This document shows positions 6,154 to 14,474 of a stretch of 48,864 nt of DNA, in pieces (the stretch's first letter is position 1; each line of letters starts with the position of its first letter). This DNA comes from Acinetobacter pseudolwoffii. Lineage in GTDB: Bacteria > Pseudomonadota > Gammaproteobacteria > Pseudomonadales > Moraxellaceae. Below the pieces are notes generated by a model. It worked only from the letters and a program-made list of their open reading frames with translations, did no database searches and was not told the origin of the DNA. The DNA lies in contig NZ_PHRG01000018.1 in assembly GCF_002803605.1 (NCBI RefSeq), positions 1 to 48,864 on the forward strand. The letters are read 5' to 3'. The position numbers and the translations under genes are program-made.

Positions 6154-7637
6154 ATTGTTATTCCCAAGTAGAAATGTCCTACCTAATAACCAAATAGAAA
6201 TGTCCTATATGGACATTTCCAAGTCAAGCACAGGATTCAGATTTCGTTGTTGAATTGCTGTTTTCTGTGCACGTCTGCTTGGCATCTTTTGAGAACGATT
6301 GCGTTTGTTTTGTTGTTCCAGTTCTTCATGCTGTTGTTGGATATGATTCAGAACAGCACCCAACCGTTTATTCTCAACAATCTCTCGCTGGTTGAGCTGA
6401 CTTAATTTATCGAAGATGCTGTAATTGATCTTCCGGCCTTCATGCATGATGGCTACAGTACCATCCGGGTATTCTAGAAACTCAAGATATTTACCAATCA
6501 GCCTCTGGTTTTCTTCTGTACTCTCCAGGAGATATACACATTTATCATAAGTAATGGTCAGGCTATTGGTGACTCTACGTGGCTCTCGCCAGGTAAAAAT
6601 ATCATCTAATTGCTCAGCTGTTTCGGTGGCAGAGCGGTGTAAGTTCTTAGGATTAAAGGCCATCTTTGCAAACTTGAGATTGAACTGCTCAATAAAGCAG
6701 GGTAACCACTTATTCGCATCTGCAATCGAACTGATACCTTCCAGGCGCATCTCCTTAATCAGACGGTCCTGAAGGGTTCTGTTGGCCCGTTCCACCCGTC
6801 CTTTGGCCTGAGGGGAGTTAGCGAAGATGATATCGATATTGAGGGTACTGAGTACGCGTCCAAACTGGGTAATCTTGCTGTCTTTCTTGCTGCTTTGATT
6901 CACCCTAAAGACTGAATGTTTGTCGCTGTAAAACGCTAAAGGCTTACCATGCTGTTCAACATACAAGCGTGTCGAAATCATATAGTCAAAGGCTGATTCT
7001 GATTCACAGAAGCGTAAATGCTGCAATTTGCCTGTGGCATCATCGATAAAGACTAGCAGACAGCATTTAGCGGCTCTTCCTTCAAACCAGTCATGGTGTG
7101 AGCCATCGATTTGTACCAGTTCACCATAACAATCTTGGTTATATCGAGGCTGATATGGGCGTTTCAGGCGCTTGGAGCGAGGAATCCATAAATCGGCTGC
7201 AATCATCCAGCAACGCAGGGTTTCCACTGAAAGATCGAATCCATGAACGGTAGTGAGCTTTTCATGCGCTAAAGTGGGTCCGAAACCATGGAGTTGATCC
7301 GAAACAATATTGAGGCACTTGAGTCTGAGTTCTTCAGGAAGTTTGCAGTTGCTGGTTTGGCCACGACCAGCATGGGCTAATGCAGCTGGGCCTTGAGCTT
7401 TGTATTTCTGCAGTAAGCGTCTGATCTGACGTTCTGAAATATGAAGTAGCTGAGCAGCCTGGGACTGAGTTATGCGTTGATCGCAGATTTCCTGCAAGAC
7501 CGACAATCGTTTAAGTTCTTTATCCGACATAGACACCAACATATCAAACCGTCCGCTTCAATAATCGCAAAAGTGCATATTCTAAAAGCGGACATTTTTA
7601 CTTTGGAGAAACCGGACATTTCTATTTTGGGCTTACA
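6154..7637 (-). mobile_element. IS1202-type element, complete, with 5-bp direct repeats
   Basis: The termini are TGTTATTCCCAAGTAG (left, from 6156) and the inverse of TGTAAGCCCAAAATAG (right, ending at 7637). Both are followed inward by aaatgtcc motifs. caagt occurs at 6149-6153 and 7638-7642, consistent with a 5-bp target duplication. The right end lies 5 bp from the left end of another IS1202-type element at 7643. A truncated near-identical copy lies at 25323. Confidence 0.82.
6205..7542 (-). CDS. IS1202/ISNCY-type transposase
   Basis: A 445-residue transposase with the same architecture as the one at 1336-2670: an N-terminal helix-turn-helix (ASQLLHIS-type segment, about residues 25-50), then catalytic blocks LVQIDGSHHDW, YSDKHSVFRV and KGRVERANRT supplying the Asp-Asp-Glu residues, and a basic tail. 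The frame is intact. The N-terminal region differs clearly from the 1336-2670 protein while the catalytic core is strongly conserved, so these are two separate IS species of one group. Confidence 0.88.
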   Translation of the reverse strand: MLVSMSDKELKRLSVLQEICDQRITQSQAAQLLHISERQIRRLLQKYKAQGPAALAHAGRGQTSNCKLPEELRLKCLNIVSDQLHGFGPTLAHEKLTTVHGFDLSVETLRCWMIAADLWIPRSKRLKRPYQPRYNQDCYGELVQIDGSHHDWFEGRAAKCCLLVFIDDATGKLQHLRFCESESAFDYMISTRLYVEQHGKPLAFYSDKHSVFRVNQSSKKDSKITQFGRVLSTLNIDIIFANSPQAKGRVERANRTLQDRLIKEMRLEGISSIADANKWLPCFIEQFNLKFAKMAFNPKNLHRSATETAEQLDDIFTWREPRRVTNSLTITYDKCVYLLESTEENQRLIGKYLEFLEYPDGTVAIMHEGRKINYSIFDKLSQLNQREIVENKRLGAVLNHIQQQHEELEQQNKRNRSQKMPSRRAQKTAIQQRNLNPVLDLEMSI

Positions 7638-7642
7638 CAAGT

Positions 7643-7895
7643 TGTTAGAACCCATTCAAAATGTCTATATTCTCACCAATAAAAATGTCTAGTTTATGAT
7701 GGCTTAAACATCATGGACTGGATATGAAATATAGATGCTGATCACTATGTCTGACAAAGAAATTCAACGTCTTGCTGTTCTGCAAGACGTTCGAGATCAT
7801 CGTATTACCCAGGTCCGTGCTGCTGAAATCCTTAATCTTTCTACCCGTCAAATTACCCGGTTATTGCAGAAGCTTAATCAAGATGGGGTTTCAGG
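7643..7895 (+). mobile_element. IS1202-type element, 5' fragment cut by an IS6 copy
   Basis: The fragment has the left terminus TGTTAGAACCCATTC and the aaatgtc subterminal motifs. It then carries the first 54 codons (from ATG 7735) of a transposase identical in that part to the one at 1336-2670 (MLITMSDKEI to QDGVSG). Coding identity ends at 7895, where an IS6-type element begins. The other half is not found in the window. It lies head to head with the element at 6154-7637, 5 bp apart. Confidence 0.85.
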
Positions 7896-8714
7896 GGCAC
7901 TGTTGCAAATAGGCTGACATGATAAGCTAAATATCTTATTTATTTCGAGATACAGCAGATGAATCCCTTCCACGGTCGGCACTTTCAAGGTGAAATCATT
8001 CTTTGGGCTGTTCGTTGGTATTGTAAATATGGCATCAGCTATCGTGAACTTCAGGAAATGTTGGCCGAACGTGGTGTGAATGTCGATCACACCACGATTT
8101 ATCGCTGGGTTCAGCGTTATGCTCCAGAAATGGAAAAACGTTTACGTTGGTATTGGCGTAATCCTACAGATCGACATTTATGGCATCTGGATGAAACTTA
8201 CGTAAAAGTGAATGGCAAATGGGCATATCTATACCGTGCAGTTGACCAACGTGGCCATACTCTTGATTTCTATCTTTCTGCTAGACGAAATACCCATTCA
8301 GCTTATTGTTTTCTTGGTAAGATTTTGAATCATGTCAAAAAATGGCAGATTCCACGAGTCATAAACACTGATAAGGCTCATACCTATGGCCGTGCTTTGT
8401 CGCGACTAAAACAGGAAGGAAAGTGTCCTGAAGACCTGGAGCATCGACAGATTAAATACAAGAATAACGTGATTGAATGTGATCATGGCAAGCTCAAACG
8501 GATCATCAAGGCTACGTTGGGATTCAAGTCTATGAAAACGGCTTATGCCACAATTAAAGGTATTGAGGTTATGCGTGCTCTACGCAAAGGACAAGCTTCA
8601 TTATTTTATAACGGTAATATTCTAGGAGAAGTTTGGCTAGTAAATAGAGTTTTCGGTCTCTAAGCTTTTTTGAAGGGAAAATCATCGACTCAGATCCCTA
8701 TTTGCAACAGTGCC
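7896..8714 (+). mobile_element. IS6-family element, divergent copy, complete (819 bp)
   Basis: Same 16-bp terminal repeats and 819-bp length as the copies at 249 and 13393, but the interior is clearly diverged. The leader reads ggctgacatgataagc, and the transposase has many substitutions. It is probably a different named member of the IS1006/IS1007/IS1008 group. Flanking 8-mers (gtttcagg and gttaaggc) do not match, so no target duplication remains. Confidence 0.9.
7959..8663 (+). CDS. tnpA: IS6-family DDE transposase (divergent copy)
   Basis: 234 residues with the complete DDE set: Asp78 in LDETYVKV, Asp138 in VINTDKA, Glu173 in NNVIECDHGK. It differs from the transposases at 311 and 13455 throughout the middle section, for example RHLWHL for LSSWHI and LSARRNTHS for LSSRRNTKS. 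It starts at the ATG of MNPFHGRHF. The frame is intact. Confidence 0.92.
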   Translation: MNPFHGRHFQGEIILWAVRWYCKYGISYRELQEMLAERGVNVDHTTIYRWVQRYAPEMEKRLRWYWRNPTDRHLWHLDETYVKVNGKWAYLYRAVDQRGHTLDFYLSARRNTHSAYCFLGKILNHVKKWQIPRVINTDKAHTYGRALSRLKQEGKCPEDLEHRQIKYKNNVIECDHGKLKRIIKATLGFKSMKTAYATIKGIEVMRALRKGQASLFYNGNILGEVWLVNRVFGL

Positions 8715-8748
8715 GTTAAGGCTATCTGTCGTAACAAATAGCCTTAAC
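8715..8748 (-). terminator. Terminator hairpin trimmed by the IS6 copy
   Basis: gttaaggctat (8715-8725) and its perfect inverse atagccttaac (8738-8748) form an 11-bp stem just past the last gene of the minus-strand operon. The T-run expected after it on the minus strand is absent because the IS6 right end begins immediately. The insertion therefore cut the terminator's tail. Confidence 0.65.
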
Positions 8749-8761
8749 CATCTACTTGCAG

Positions 8762-9367
8762 TTAAGCAATTTGAGCACCTAGTGCTGGGAATACATCTGT
8801 AAACAACAGACCAATCAATTGTTGTCCAGTAGGAGTAGACCAGTCTTGCGCGATTTCAGCCATGAGCGTATTAGTAGCTGTGAGTACAACGCCTGCATCG
8901 TGCATACGCTGACGAGAAAACTCTTCTGACAAATCACTTGGTGAGCCAGAAGCATCCATCACAGCTTGCACAGAAAAACCTTCAGTTGCAGCATCTATTG
9001 CTGGAAAAATAAGGCAGACATCTGTAGTAACACCCGCCATAATTAGATTTTTGCGACCTGTTGCAACCACTGCATCATGGAATTCTTTATAGGCCCAAGC
9101 ATTAACTACACCTGGACGCTTAACACGAGCTTCATAAGCTTCAGGTAAAATCTCTGCGATTTCTGGCAGAATTGGTCCTTGAGCATTCTCTTCTTGGCTA
9201 GAGGTAATAACTACCGGCATGCCAAGAATCTTAGCCATCTTAGCCAATGCAATTGACTGCTTAGCAGCAAGTTCCTTGTCTATATTTTTGATCAGTTGCA
9301 TCGTACCAACTTGATGATCAATAAGTAGTAATGCTGAATTTTCAGCAGTAAAGTATTGGTTAGTCAT
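8762..9367 (-). CDS. Isochorismatase-family cysteine hydrolase (YcaC-like)
   Basis: A 201-residue cysteine hydrolase whose apparent catalytic triad is Asp17 (LLLIDHQVG), Lys83 (RVKRPG) and Cys118 (GVTTDVCL). The pattern matches the YcaC branch of the family, whose substrates are mostly unknown. It is the last gene of a four-gene minus-strand operon, 24 bp after the pirin gene. There is no signal peptide, so it is cytoplasmic. A second, only distantly similar family member lies at 22680-23222. Confidence 0.8.
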   Translation of the reverse strand: MTNQYFTAENSALLLIDHQVGTMQLIKNIDKELAAKQSIALAKMAKILGMPVVITSSQEENAQGPILPEIAEILPEAYEARVKRPGVVNAWAYKEFHDAVVATGRKNLIMAGVTTDVCLIFPAIDAATEGFSVQAVMDASGSPSDLSEEFSRQRMHDAGVVLTATNTLMAEIAQDWSTPTGQQLIGLLFTDVFPALGAQIA

Positions 9368-9391
9368 AGTAAATTCCTTCTTTGGATTGGA

Positions 9392-10123
9392 TTAAGCAAA
9401 TAGCGGAGGTCCGCTGAACAATACGATATGGGCATTGCCTTGTATGGCTTTAAACGTCATATCGCGAGAAACTTTTTGGGCTGGGAATACTGGAAGTTTA
9501 AGACTCTCTGGATTAAATTCTTGACCTTCTACTTCAAACATTCCCGCTATAGGCATGGCAAACATGTTGTGACCAATAGCAATTGGTACAGTGATCTCAG
9601 CACCATCTTGTAGTGAAATATCGAGCATCGTCACTTCAGTTGGTGGGTTCATTGGGGAATGAACATCACCATAACTACCTAATGGCACACGTACTTTTGC
9701 GTTTGATAGGTGAATTACAGGGACATCTTGAGCCTCAAGAATTAATGGAAAAGGCTCAATTTGACTGTTAGATTCAGAGAGATCTACAAAAAATTGTAAT
9801 CCATGGACAGTTTTTCCAACCTCAGCAGGAACTTCTTCGTGTGATACACCACGACCTGCCGTGGTCCAATGTAGTCCCCCTGCCTGAATGAGATTCTGGG
9901 TCCCAATGGAGTCACGATTCGCCATTCCTGTTTCAGAATCTTCTAACAAGTAAGAGACAGCTGACATGCCCTGATGACGGTGAGGAGGGAAAGTCGGAGC
10001 ATTCATCCAATAGTGATCGACACCAAGGATTGGAGAAATAAGCGATTCTTGCGTACGTAATCCATAGCCATGAAATTGACGACCATGGTTAGCGCGTTGA
10101 ACTTGAGCGATAACAATAGACAT
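9392..10123 (-). CDS. Pirin-family cupin protein
   Basis: A 243-residue bicupin. The N-terminal cupin has the metal ligand set of pirins: His48 and His50 (PPHRHQGM), His95 and Glu97 (GVSHEE). It also has the typical SYLLE and TAGRG motifs. Bacterial pirins include quercetin dioxygenases and regulators of redox metabolism; the actual substrate here is unknown. It lies 11 bp after the old yellow enzyme gene, so the two are almost certainly cotranscribed. Confidence 0.85.
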   Translation of the reverse strand: MSIVIAQVQRANHGRQFHGYGLRTQESLISPILGVDHYWMNAPTFPPHRHQGMSAVSYLLEDSETGMANRDSIGTQNLIQAGGLHWTTAGRGVSHEEVPAEVGKTVHGLQFFVDLSESNSQIEPFPLILEAQDVPVIHLSNAKVRVPLGSYGDVHSPMNPPTEVTMLDISLQDGAEITVPIAIGHNMFAMPIAGMFEVEGQEFNPESLKLPVFPAQKVSRDMTFKAIQGNAHIVLFSGPPLFA

Positions 10124-10134
10124 AATTGCAGCCT

Positions 10135-11208
10135 TTAAATTTCAGTAGATGTATTTAAAGTTGGATAATCGACATAACCTTGTGCATCACCACCGTAATA
10201 TGTCGTATTATCCGCTTCATTCATTGGTAAATTCTGTTGCAGACGACTTACAAAGTCAGGGTTCGCGAGGATCATTTGTCCATAAGACTCTAGATCTGCT
10301 AAACCTGATTCGATATCTGTTCCGATGTTTTCGCGCGGACGTCCAGGGCGGTTAATGATTAATGCCTGTGTCCATATTTGACGTATATCTTGCAAAAGTT
10401 CTTCATTGCCAAGATGCATAACATGTAAATATACGAGTCCTAGTTTATTAAGCTCTTTCACGAGATAACGATATAATTCAGGGCCTTCTTGACCTTCATC
10501 AATTCCCCAAAGCAGCGCGCCTGGAGAAAGACGAATCGCGGTTTTATCGGCACCAATTTCTTCTACAATGGCAGTTGCTACTTCAATGGCAAATCGAGCG
10601 CGATTCTCAATAGACCCACCATATTCATCAGTACGAGTGTTTGCACTTGGTGCAAAAAATTGTTGAATCAGGTAGGCATTGGCACCATGAATTTCCACAC
10701 CATCAGCACCTGCTTCAATCGCACAACGGGCAGCATGTCTAAAATCTTGAACAGTCTGTTTGATTTCTTCCGTTGTCAGAGCACAAGGAACTGGAATTTC
10801 TTGCATTCCAGTTGGTGTGAATGTACCTGTCCCTGGAGCAATTGATGAAGGTGCTACAGCTTGACGATGATGCGGAGTATTATCTGGGTGTGACATACGA
10901 CCAGCATGCATCAGTTGAATGAAAATATGGCCACCTTTAGCATGGATTGCATCAGTAATTTTTTTCCAGCCCGCAATATGTGAATCTGTATAAATACCAG
11001 GTGTTGCTAAATAGCCCTGGCCATCTTCAGAGGGTTGTGCGCCTTCTGCAATGATTAATCCAACACTTGCACGTTGAGTATAGTATTCGGTTGCTAATTC
11101 GCCAGGTGTCCCATCAAACTGAGCACGTGATCGTGTCATTGGTGCCATAGCTAGTCGATTTGCTAATTGATACTGACCGATACGAATAGGTTTAAATATT
11201 TGATTCAT
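10135..11208 (-). CDS. Old yellow enzyme-family alkene reductase (NemA-like)
   Basis: A 357-residue FMN-dependent TIM-barrel protein that would reduce activated C=C bonds, quinones or nitro compounds with NAD(P)H. Landmarks are the N-terminal LAMAPMTRSRA, the substrate-binding HGANAYLIQQF block, and DEYGGSIENRARF. The FMN-phosphate region reads YGQMILANPDFV, where most family members have GR instead of GQ. It is the second gene of the operon, 56 bp after the SDR gene. Confidence 0.88.
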   Translation of the reverse strand: MNQIFKPIRIGQYQLANRLAMAPMTRSRAQFDGTPGELATEYYTQRASVGLIIAEGAQPSEDGQGYLATPGIYTDSHIAGWKKITDAIHAKGGHIFIQLMHAGRMSHPDNTPHHRQAVAPSSIAPGTGTFTPTGMQEIPVPCALTTEEIKQTVQDFRHAARCAIEAGADGVEIHGANAYLIQQFFAPSANTRTDEYGGSIENRARFAIEVATAIVEEIGADKTAIRLSPGALLWGIDEGQEGPELYRYLVKELNKLGLVYLHVMHLGNEELLQDIRQIWTQALIINRPGRPRENIGTDIESGLADLESYGQMILANPDFVSRLQQNLPMNEADNTTYYGGDAQGYVDYPTLNTSTEI

Positions 11209-11264
11209 GATTCATTGTCCAATAAATTGATTTAGATAATTTGATGTAACTTAGTCTGATTTTC

Positions 11265-11996
11265 TTAGATACGAACTTGACCGCCATCTGCTGCAATCGT
11301 TTGACCTGTAACAAAGCCTGAGTCTGTAGAGCATAAGAATGAAACCACTCCAACGATGTCCTGTGGTTCAATCATTCGAGGAATTGCTTGCTGTTTTGGT
11401 AAGTACTCAAAAATATCTGCGTTAATTCCATGCATAGTTTTGGTATTGGTTAAACCAGGTGCAATCGCGTTAACGTTTATGCCAAAAGCACCTACTTCAC
11501 TAGCCAACGCACGAGTAAAACCAATCACACCACCTTTGCTTGCGATATAAGCTGTCATCTCTGTCGCATTCAGCCAAAATGTTGTACTTGCTACATTTAC
11601 AATTCTGCCAAAATGATTATTTTTCATGACAGGAACAAATGCTTTGCTCATCAGAAATGCGCCATCTAAGTTGACAGAAATCACTTTTTTCCATGTTTCA
11701 TAATCGGTATCTTCAAATGATTTCCATGGATAAATTCCAGCATTGTTCACTAATGCGGCAACAGGAGGCATATTAGCTGCAACCTCAGTTGCAAATTTTT
11801 GAGTGGACTCTGGTGAGGTGACATCAACAATAGCGGAGAAAAATTTACGTCCTTCTGCTGCAACAAGTTGACGAGTTGCGGCTGCATCTACAACGTCTGC
11901 AACAGCAATATCGAAACCATCGGCAGCTAATCGTTGAGCATAAGCTTGACCAATACCATTTGCTGCACCAGTGATGACAGCAGTTCCTTTAGACAT
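11265..11996 (-). CDS. SDR-family oxidoreductase
   Basis: A 243-residue classical short-chain dehydrogenase. The nucleotide-binding motif TGAANGIGQ is near residue 10, NNAG near 88, and the catalytic Ser-Tyr-Lys lies in the VAST / TAYIASKGG segment. Its substrate is unknown. It is the first gene of the minus-strand operon SDR - alkene reductase - pirin - hydrolase. A LysR gene is divergent from it across about 118 bp and probably controls the operon. The set suggests handling of an unsaturated carbonyl or quinone-like compound; that is inference. Confidence 0.85.
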   Translation of the reverse strand: MSKGTAVITGAANGIGQAYAQRLAADGFDIAVADVVDAAATRQLVAAEGRKFFSAIVDVTSPESTQKFATEVAANMPPVAALVNNAGIYPWKSFEDTDYETWKKVISVNLDGAFLMSKAFVPVMKNNHFGRIVNVASTTFWLNATEMTAYIASKGGVIGFTRALASEVGAFGINVNAIAPGLTNTKTMHGINADIFEYLPKQQAIPRMIEPQDIVGVVSFLCSTDSGFVTGQTIAADGGQVRI

Positions 11997-12088
11997 GTCA
12001 CTATTCCTTATTAAAAGTTAAATATGCCAGTAAGTAGAAATAGTATTAACGAGTTAGCCTTTGGGATAAATATGGTAAAATGGAAATC

Positions 12089-12110
12089 ATTAATCCATTA
12101 ATGGGATAAT
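12089..12110. promoter_or_regulatory. Candidate LysR operator
   Basis: The palindrome ccattaatgg (12095-12104) lies within attaatccattaatgggataat in the gap between the SDR operon and the divergent LysR gene, just upstream of the LysR start. This is the usual place for a LysR autoregulatory site. Binding is inferred. Confidence 0.4.
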
Positions 12111-12114
12111 TCGG

Positions 12115-13014
12115 ATGGAATTTCTTAATGATATGGCGTTGTTCGTAGAAGTTTGCAAAGTGATGAGTTTTAGAAAAGCTGCGGATAACTTGAATATGCC
12201 AAGTTCAACATTATCAAGAAGAATTAGTCATTTAGAAAAAGAAATAGGTTTACGATTGCTCCATCGGACAACACGGAAAGTGGAGCTAACAGAAGCAGGC
12301 CAAGTCTATTTTGAGCGTTGTAAACGAATTGTAAGTGAAGCGCTACTGGCTCATGAACAGCTTGGAGAAATGCTATCTAAACCCAGTGGATTGCTACGTA
12401 TTTCTTTACCAGTTGATTTTGGAGCAATGATTTTGGCTCCACTACTAACAGAATTCGCAGAACTTTATCCTGGCATTAACTTTGAAATTGATTTGACCTC
12501 TAAACTGGTTGATCTAGTTGCACAGAATATTGATGTAGCTATTCGAATGGGGAATCCACCAGGTTCAAATTTAATCGGCCATAAATTAATGCAATTTCGA
12601 GGACAACTTTATGCATCCGCAGATTATTTAGAAAAACATGGACACCCTAATCATCCTAACGATTTAGCACATCATCAATGTCTGAGCTTTCCTAACAATT
12701 TAGTGTGGAAATTGAATCATAAAAATGAAGCTGTAGAAGTTAAGATTAGTGGACGATTCATGCTGAATAGTGTTGGTATGATGCGAAAATTGTCAATTCT
12801 GGGCCAGGGAATTATTTTTACACCTCATGAGATAGTTCATGATGATGTTAATAAGGGGTTATTAGTACCAATTCTTACTGAATGGCAGGGCGATTTTTTA
12901 CCTGTTTATGCACTGACAGAAACTCGTTTACTTCCTGCAAAAGTTCGAGTTTTTATTGATTTTTTACGAGAAAAATTAATGAATTTTACAAGTCACTCTG
13001 GCTTTGTTGCATAA
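12115..13014 (+). CDS. LysR-family regulator with a C-terminus donated by an IS end
   Basis: A 299-residue LysR-type regulator with an N-terminal winged helix-turn-helix (about residues 5-62, FRKAADNLNMPSSTLSRRI) and a substrate-binding domain. It is divergent from the SDR operon, so it probably controls it. The last residues SGFVA and the stop codon are encoded by ggctttgttgcataa, the terminal repeat of IS5-type elements (compare 27012 and the inverse at 34230). The native C-terminus has therefore been cut, though only the last few residues seem altered because the protein is still of normal family length. Confidence 0.88.
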   Translation: MEFLNDMALFVEVCKVMSFRKAADNLNMPSSTLSRRISHLEKEIGLRLLHRTTRKVELTEAGQVYFERCKRIVSEALLAHEQLGEMLSKPSGLLRISLPVDFGAMILAPLLTEFAELYPGINFEIDLTSKLVDLVAQNIDVAIRMGNPPGSNLIGHKLMQFRGQLYASADYLEKHGHPNHPNDLAHHQCLSFPNNLVWKLNHKNEAVEVKISGRFMLNSVGMMRKLSILGQGIIFTPHEIVHDDVNKGLLVPILTEWQGDFLPVYALTETRLLPAKVRVFIDFLREKLMNFTSHSGFVA

Positions 13015-13070
13015 AGTTTTGAAAGATAGAGCGATCCTAATTGAGCCAAATTCAAGTGACAACTTGGGTG
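13000..13070 (+). mobile_element. IS5-type left-end remnant
   Basis: ggctttgttgcataaagttttgaaagatagagcg is the left terminus and leader of an IS5-type element; a diverged version of the same leader is at 27012. The coding part is missing, and the remnant overlaps the 3' end of the LysR gene. The right limit is uncertain. Confidence 0.65.
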
Positions 13071-13147
13071 TGAGGGCGCCCCAATTCTGTGAATTTGTTC
13101 AAGACGGCTACGCGTGCATGAATCTCATTCACCTGACTAGGAAAACT

Positions 13148-13212
13148 CCTTGCTGGGGTCATCAATACAGATAAAGCAGCGACCTATGGCCATGCTTTAT
13201 CACGGTTAAAGC
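13148..13212 (+). pseudogene. IS6 transposase internal fragment
   Basis: The translation VINTDKAATYGHALSRLK matches the second catalytic Asp region of the IS6 transposases nearby (VINTDKAPTYGRALSRLK). No terminal repeat or remaining gene accompanies it. It is an old relic distinct from the complete copy 180 bp to the right. Confidence 0.75.
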
Positions 13213-13392
13213 TGACTTTTTCAACCTGGTTTTTTGATTAGAAATTAAAGCTTTCTCTAAAGATTCATTAAATTTTTTGCAGAAATCATCCAAAATACAA
13301 AATACAAAATACAAAATAATTCGGTAATATGATCCATTGAGAAGCCTTGTTTTATAACATTTTGTCTTGAGAACCAATATGTTACAAAAACA
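13213..13392. repeat. Non-coding gap with a 7-bp tandem repeat
   Basis: The stretch 13292-13319 is four copies of aaaatac (the last incomplete). The rest of the gap up to the IS6 left end shows no gene. The repeat is short and could vary in copy number by slippage. Confidence 0.6.
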
Positions 13393-14211
13393 GGCACTGT
13401 TGCAAATAACCACGAATGGTAAGCTGAAGACTGTTTTAGCTAAAGGTGCAGCATATGAATCCTTTCCATGGTCGGCATTTTCAGGGCGAAATCATTCTTT
13501 GGGCTGTGCGCTGGTATTGTAAATATGGCATTAGCTATCGTGAACTGCAGGAAATGCTGGCCGAACGGGGTGTGAATGTTGATCACACGACTATTTACCG
13601 TTGGGTTCAACGTTATGCTCCTGAAATAGAAAAACGTTTACGCTGGTATTGGCGTAATCCTACAGATCTGAGCTCGTGGCATATTGATGAAACCTATGTA
13701 AAAGTGAATGGACGATGGTCTTATCTGTATCGTGCAGTCGATCAACGTGGCGATACCATTGATTTTTATCTTTCTTCTAGACGTAATACCAAATCAGCAT
13801 ATTGTTTTCTTGGAAAAATTTTAAATAATGTGAAGAAGTGGCAAATTCCACAAGTGATCAACACGGATAAAGCACCCACATATGGACGTGCTTTATCACG
13901 GTTAAAACGGGAAGGTAAATGTCCACCAGACCTTGAGCACAGGCAGATTAAGTATAAAAATAACGTGATTGAATGTGATCATGGCAAGCTAAAGCGGATC
14001 ATCAGGGCCACATTAGGATTCAAATCTATGAAGACGGCTTATGCCACAATTAAAGGTATTGAAGTCATGCGTGCACTACGTAAAGGCCAAGCATCGTCAT
14101 TTTATTATGGTCAGCCTCAGGGTGAAGTGTGTCTAATCAACAGGGTTTTCGGTCTCTAAGTACTTTTTAAAGGGAACATCATCGACTCAAATCTCTATTT
14201 GCAACAGTGCC
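13393..14211 (+). mobile_element. IS6-family element, complete (819 bp)
   Basis: Terminal repeats and length match the copy at 249-1067, to which it is almost identical; both lie in the same orientation. Flanks (caaaaaca and atacgaaa) show no target duplication. The right end abuts atacgaaat, nine bases of a pdif XerC arm, so insertion or later deletion removed most of that site. Confidence 0.92.
13455..14159 (+). CDS. tnpA: IS6-family DDE transposase
   Basis: 234 residues with an intact DDE triad (Asp78, Asp138, Glu173) and an N-terminal helix-turn-helix. It is near-identical to the transposase at 311-1015; differences include Asp71 for Gly and VCLINRVFGL for VYLVNRVFGL at the C-terminus. 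The start is the ATG of MNPFHGRHF; a GTG nine bases upstream is in frame. Confidence 0.92.
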   Translation: MNPFHGRHFQGEIILWAVRWYCKYGISYRELQEMLAERGVNVDHTTIYRWVQRYAPEIEKRLRWYWRNPTDLSSWHIDETYVKVNGRWSYLYRAVDQRGDTIDFYLSSRRNTKSAYCFLGKILNNVKKWQIPQVINTDKAPTYGRALSRLKREGKCPPDLEHRQIKYKNNVIECDHGKLKRIIRATLGFKSMKTAYATIKGIEVMRALRKGQASSFYYGQPQGEVCLINRVFGL

Positions 14212-14220
14212 ATACGAAAT
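14212..14220 (-). other. pdif remnant: XerC half-site, D/C orientation
   Basis: atacgaaat matches the outer nine bases of the inverted XerC arm (ttatacgaaat) and directly follows the IS6 right end. The XerD arm, the spacer and two bases of the XerC arm are gone. The following sequence (gcg, then ttctcttgaaaat) resembles the inner flank of the intact pdif at 22635 read in the opposite direction, which supports its being the former left boundary of the same module. Confidence 0.6.
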
Positions 14221-14268
14221 GCGTTTGTTATAATTCTCTTGAAAATTCAAAGCTGTAGTTCCTTTTTT

Positions 14269-14297
14269 GCCCAACCTCCCCAAGGTGGGCTTTTTTG
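14269..14297 (+). terminator. Inward-facing terminator at the left end of the module
   Basis: gccca...tgggc with internal acct/aggt pairing forms a stem followed by ttttttg on the + strand. A counterpart facing the other way lies at 22561-22597. It would stop transcription entering the module from the IS6 side. Confidence 0.65.
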
Positions 14298-14306
14298 TTG
14301 ATTTTT

Positions 14307-14346
14307 ATGTTCCACGATTAATACTTTTCCCATGTTTCACGATTTT
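14307..14346 (+). repeat. Module-end motif, left copy
   Basis: ATGTTCCACG (14307-14316), 16 bp, then TGTTTCACGATTTT (14333-14346). The two parts are themselves alike (TGTTCCACGATT and TGTTTCACGATT), 25 bp apart, as expected of a protein-binding repeat. The inverted partner at 22507-22548 has the same spacing. Confidence 0.6.
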
Positions 14347-14474
14347 GATTAGCTCCTCTGCTTAATCTATATTTAACTCCTTGCTTACTTTTTAAAGGAG
14401 GGAGAGGAATAGGAAAAAGTCTTCATTTAGTACCGGATGATATAAGTAACTGAATATATAGAGAATCCTAAAAA

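Noticed and set aside
13291..13320. Tandem aaaatac repeats as a possible iteron or CRISPR-like array
   Set aside because: Units are only 7 bp with no spacers and only four copies; a simple slippage repeat is enough.
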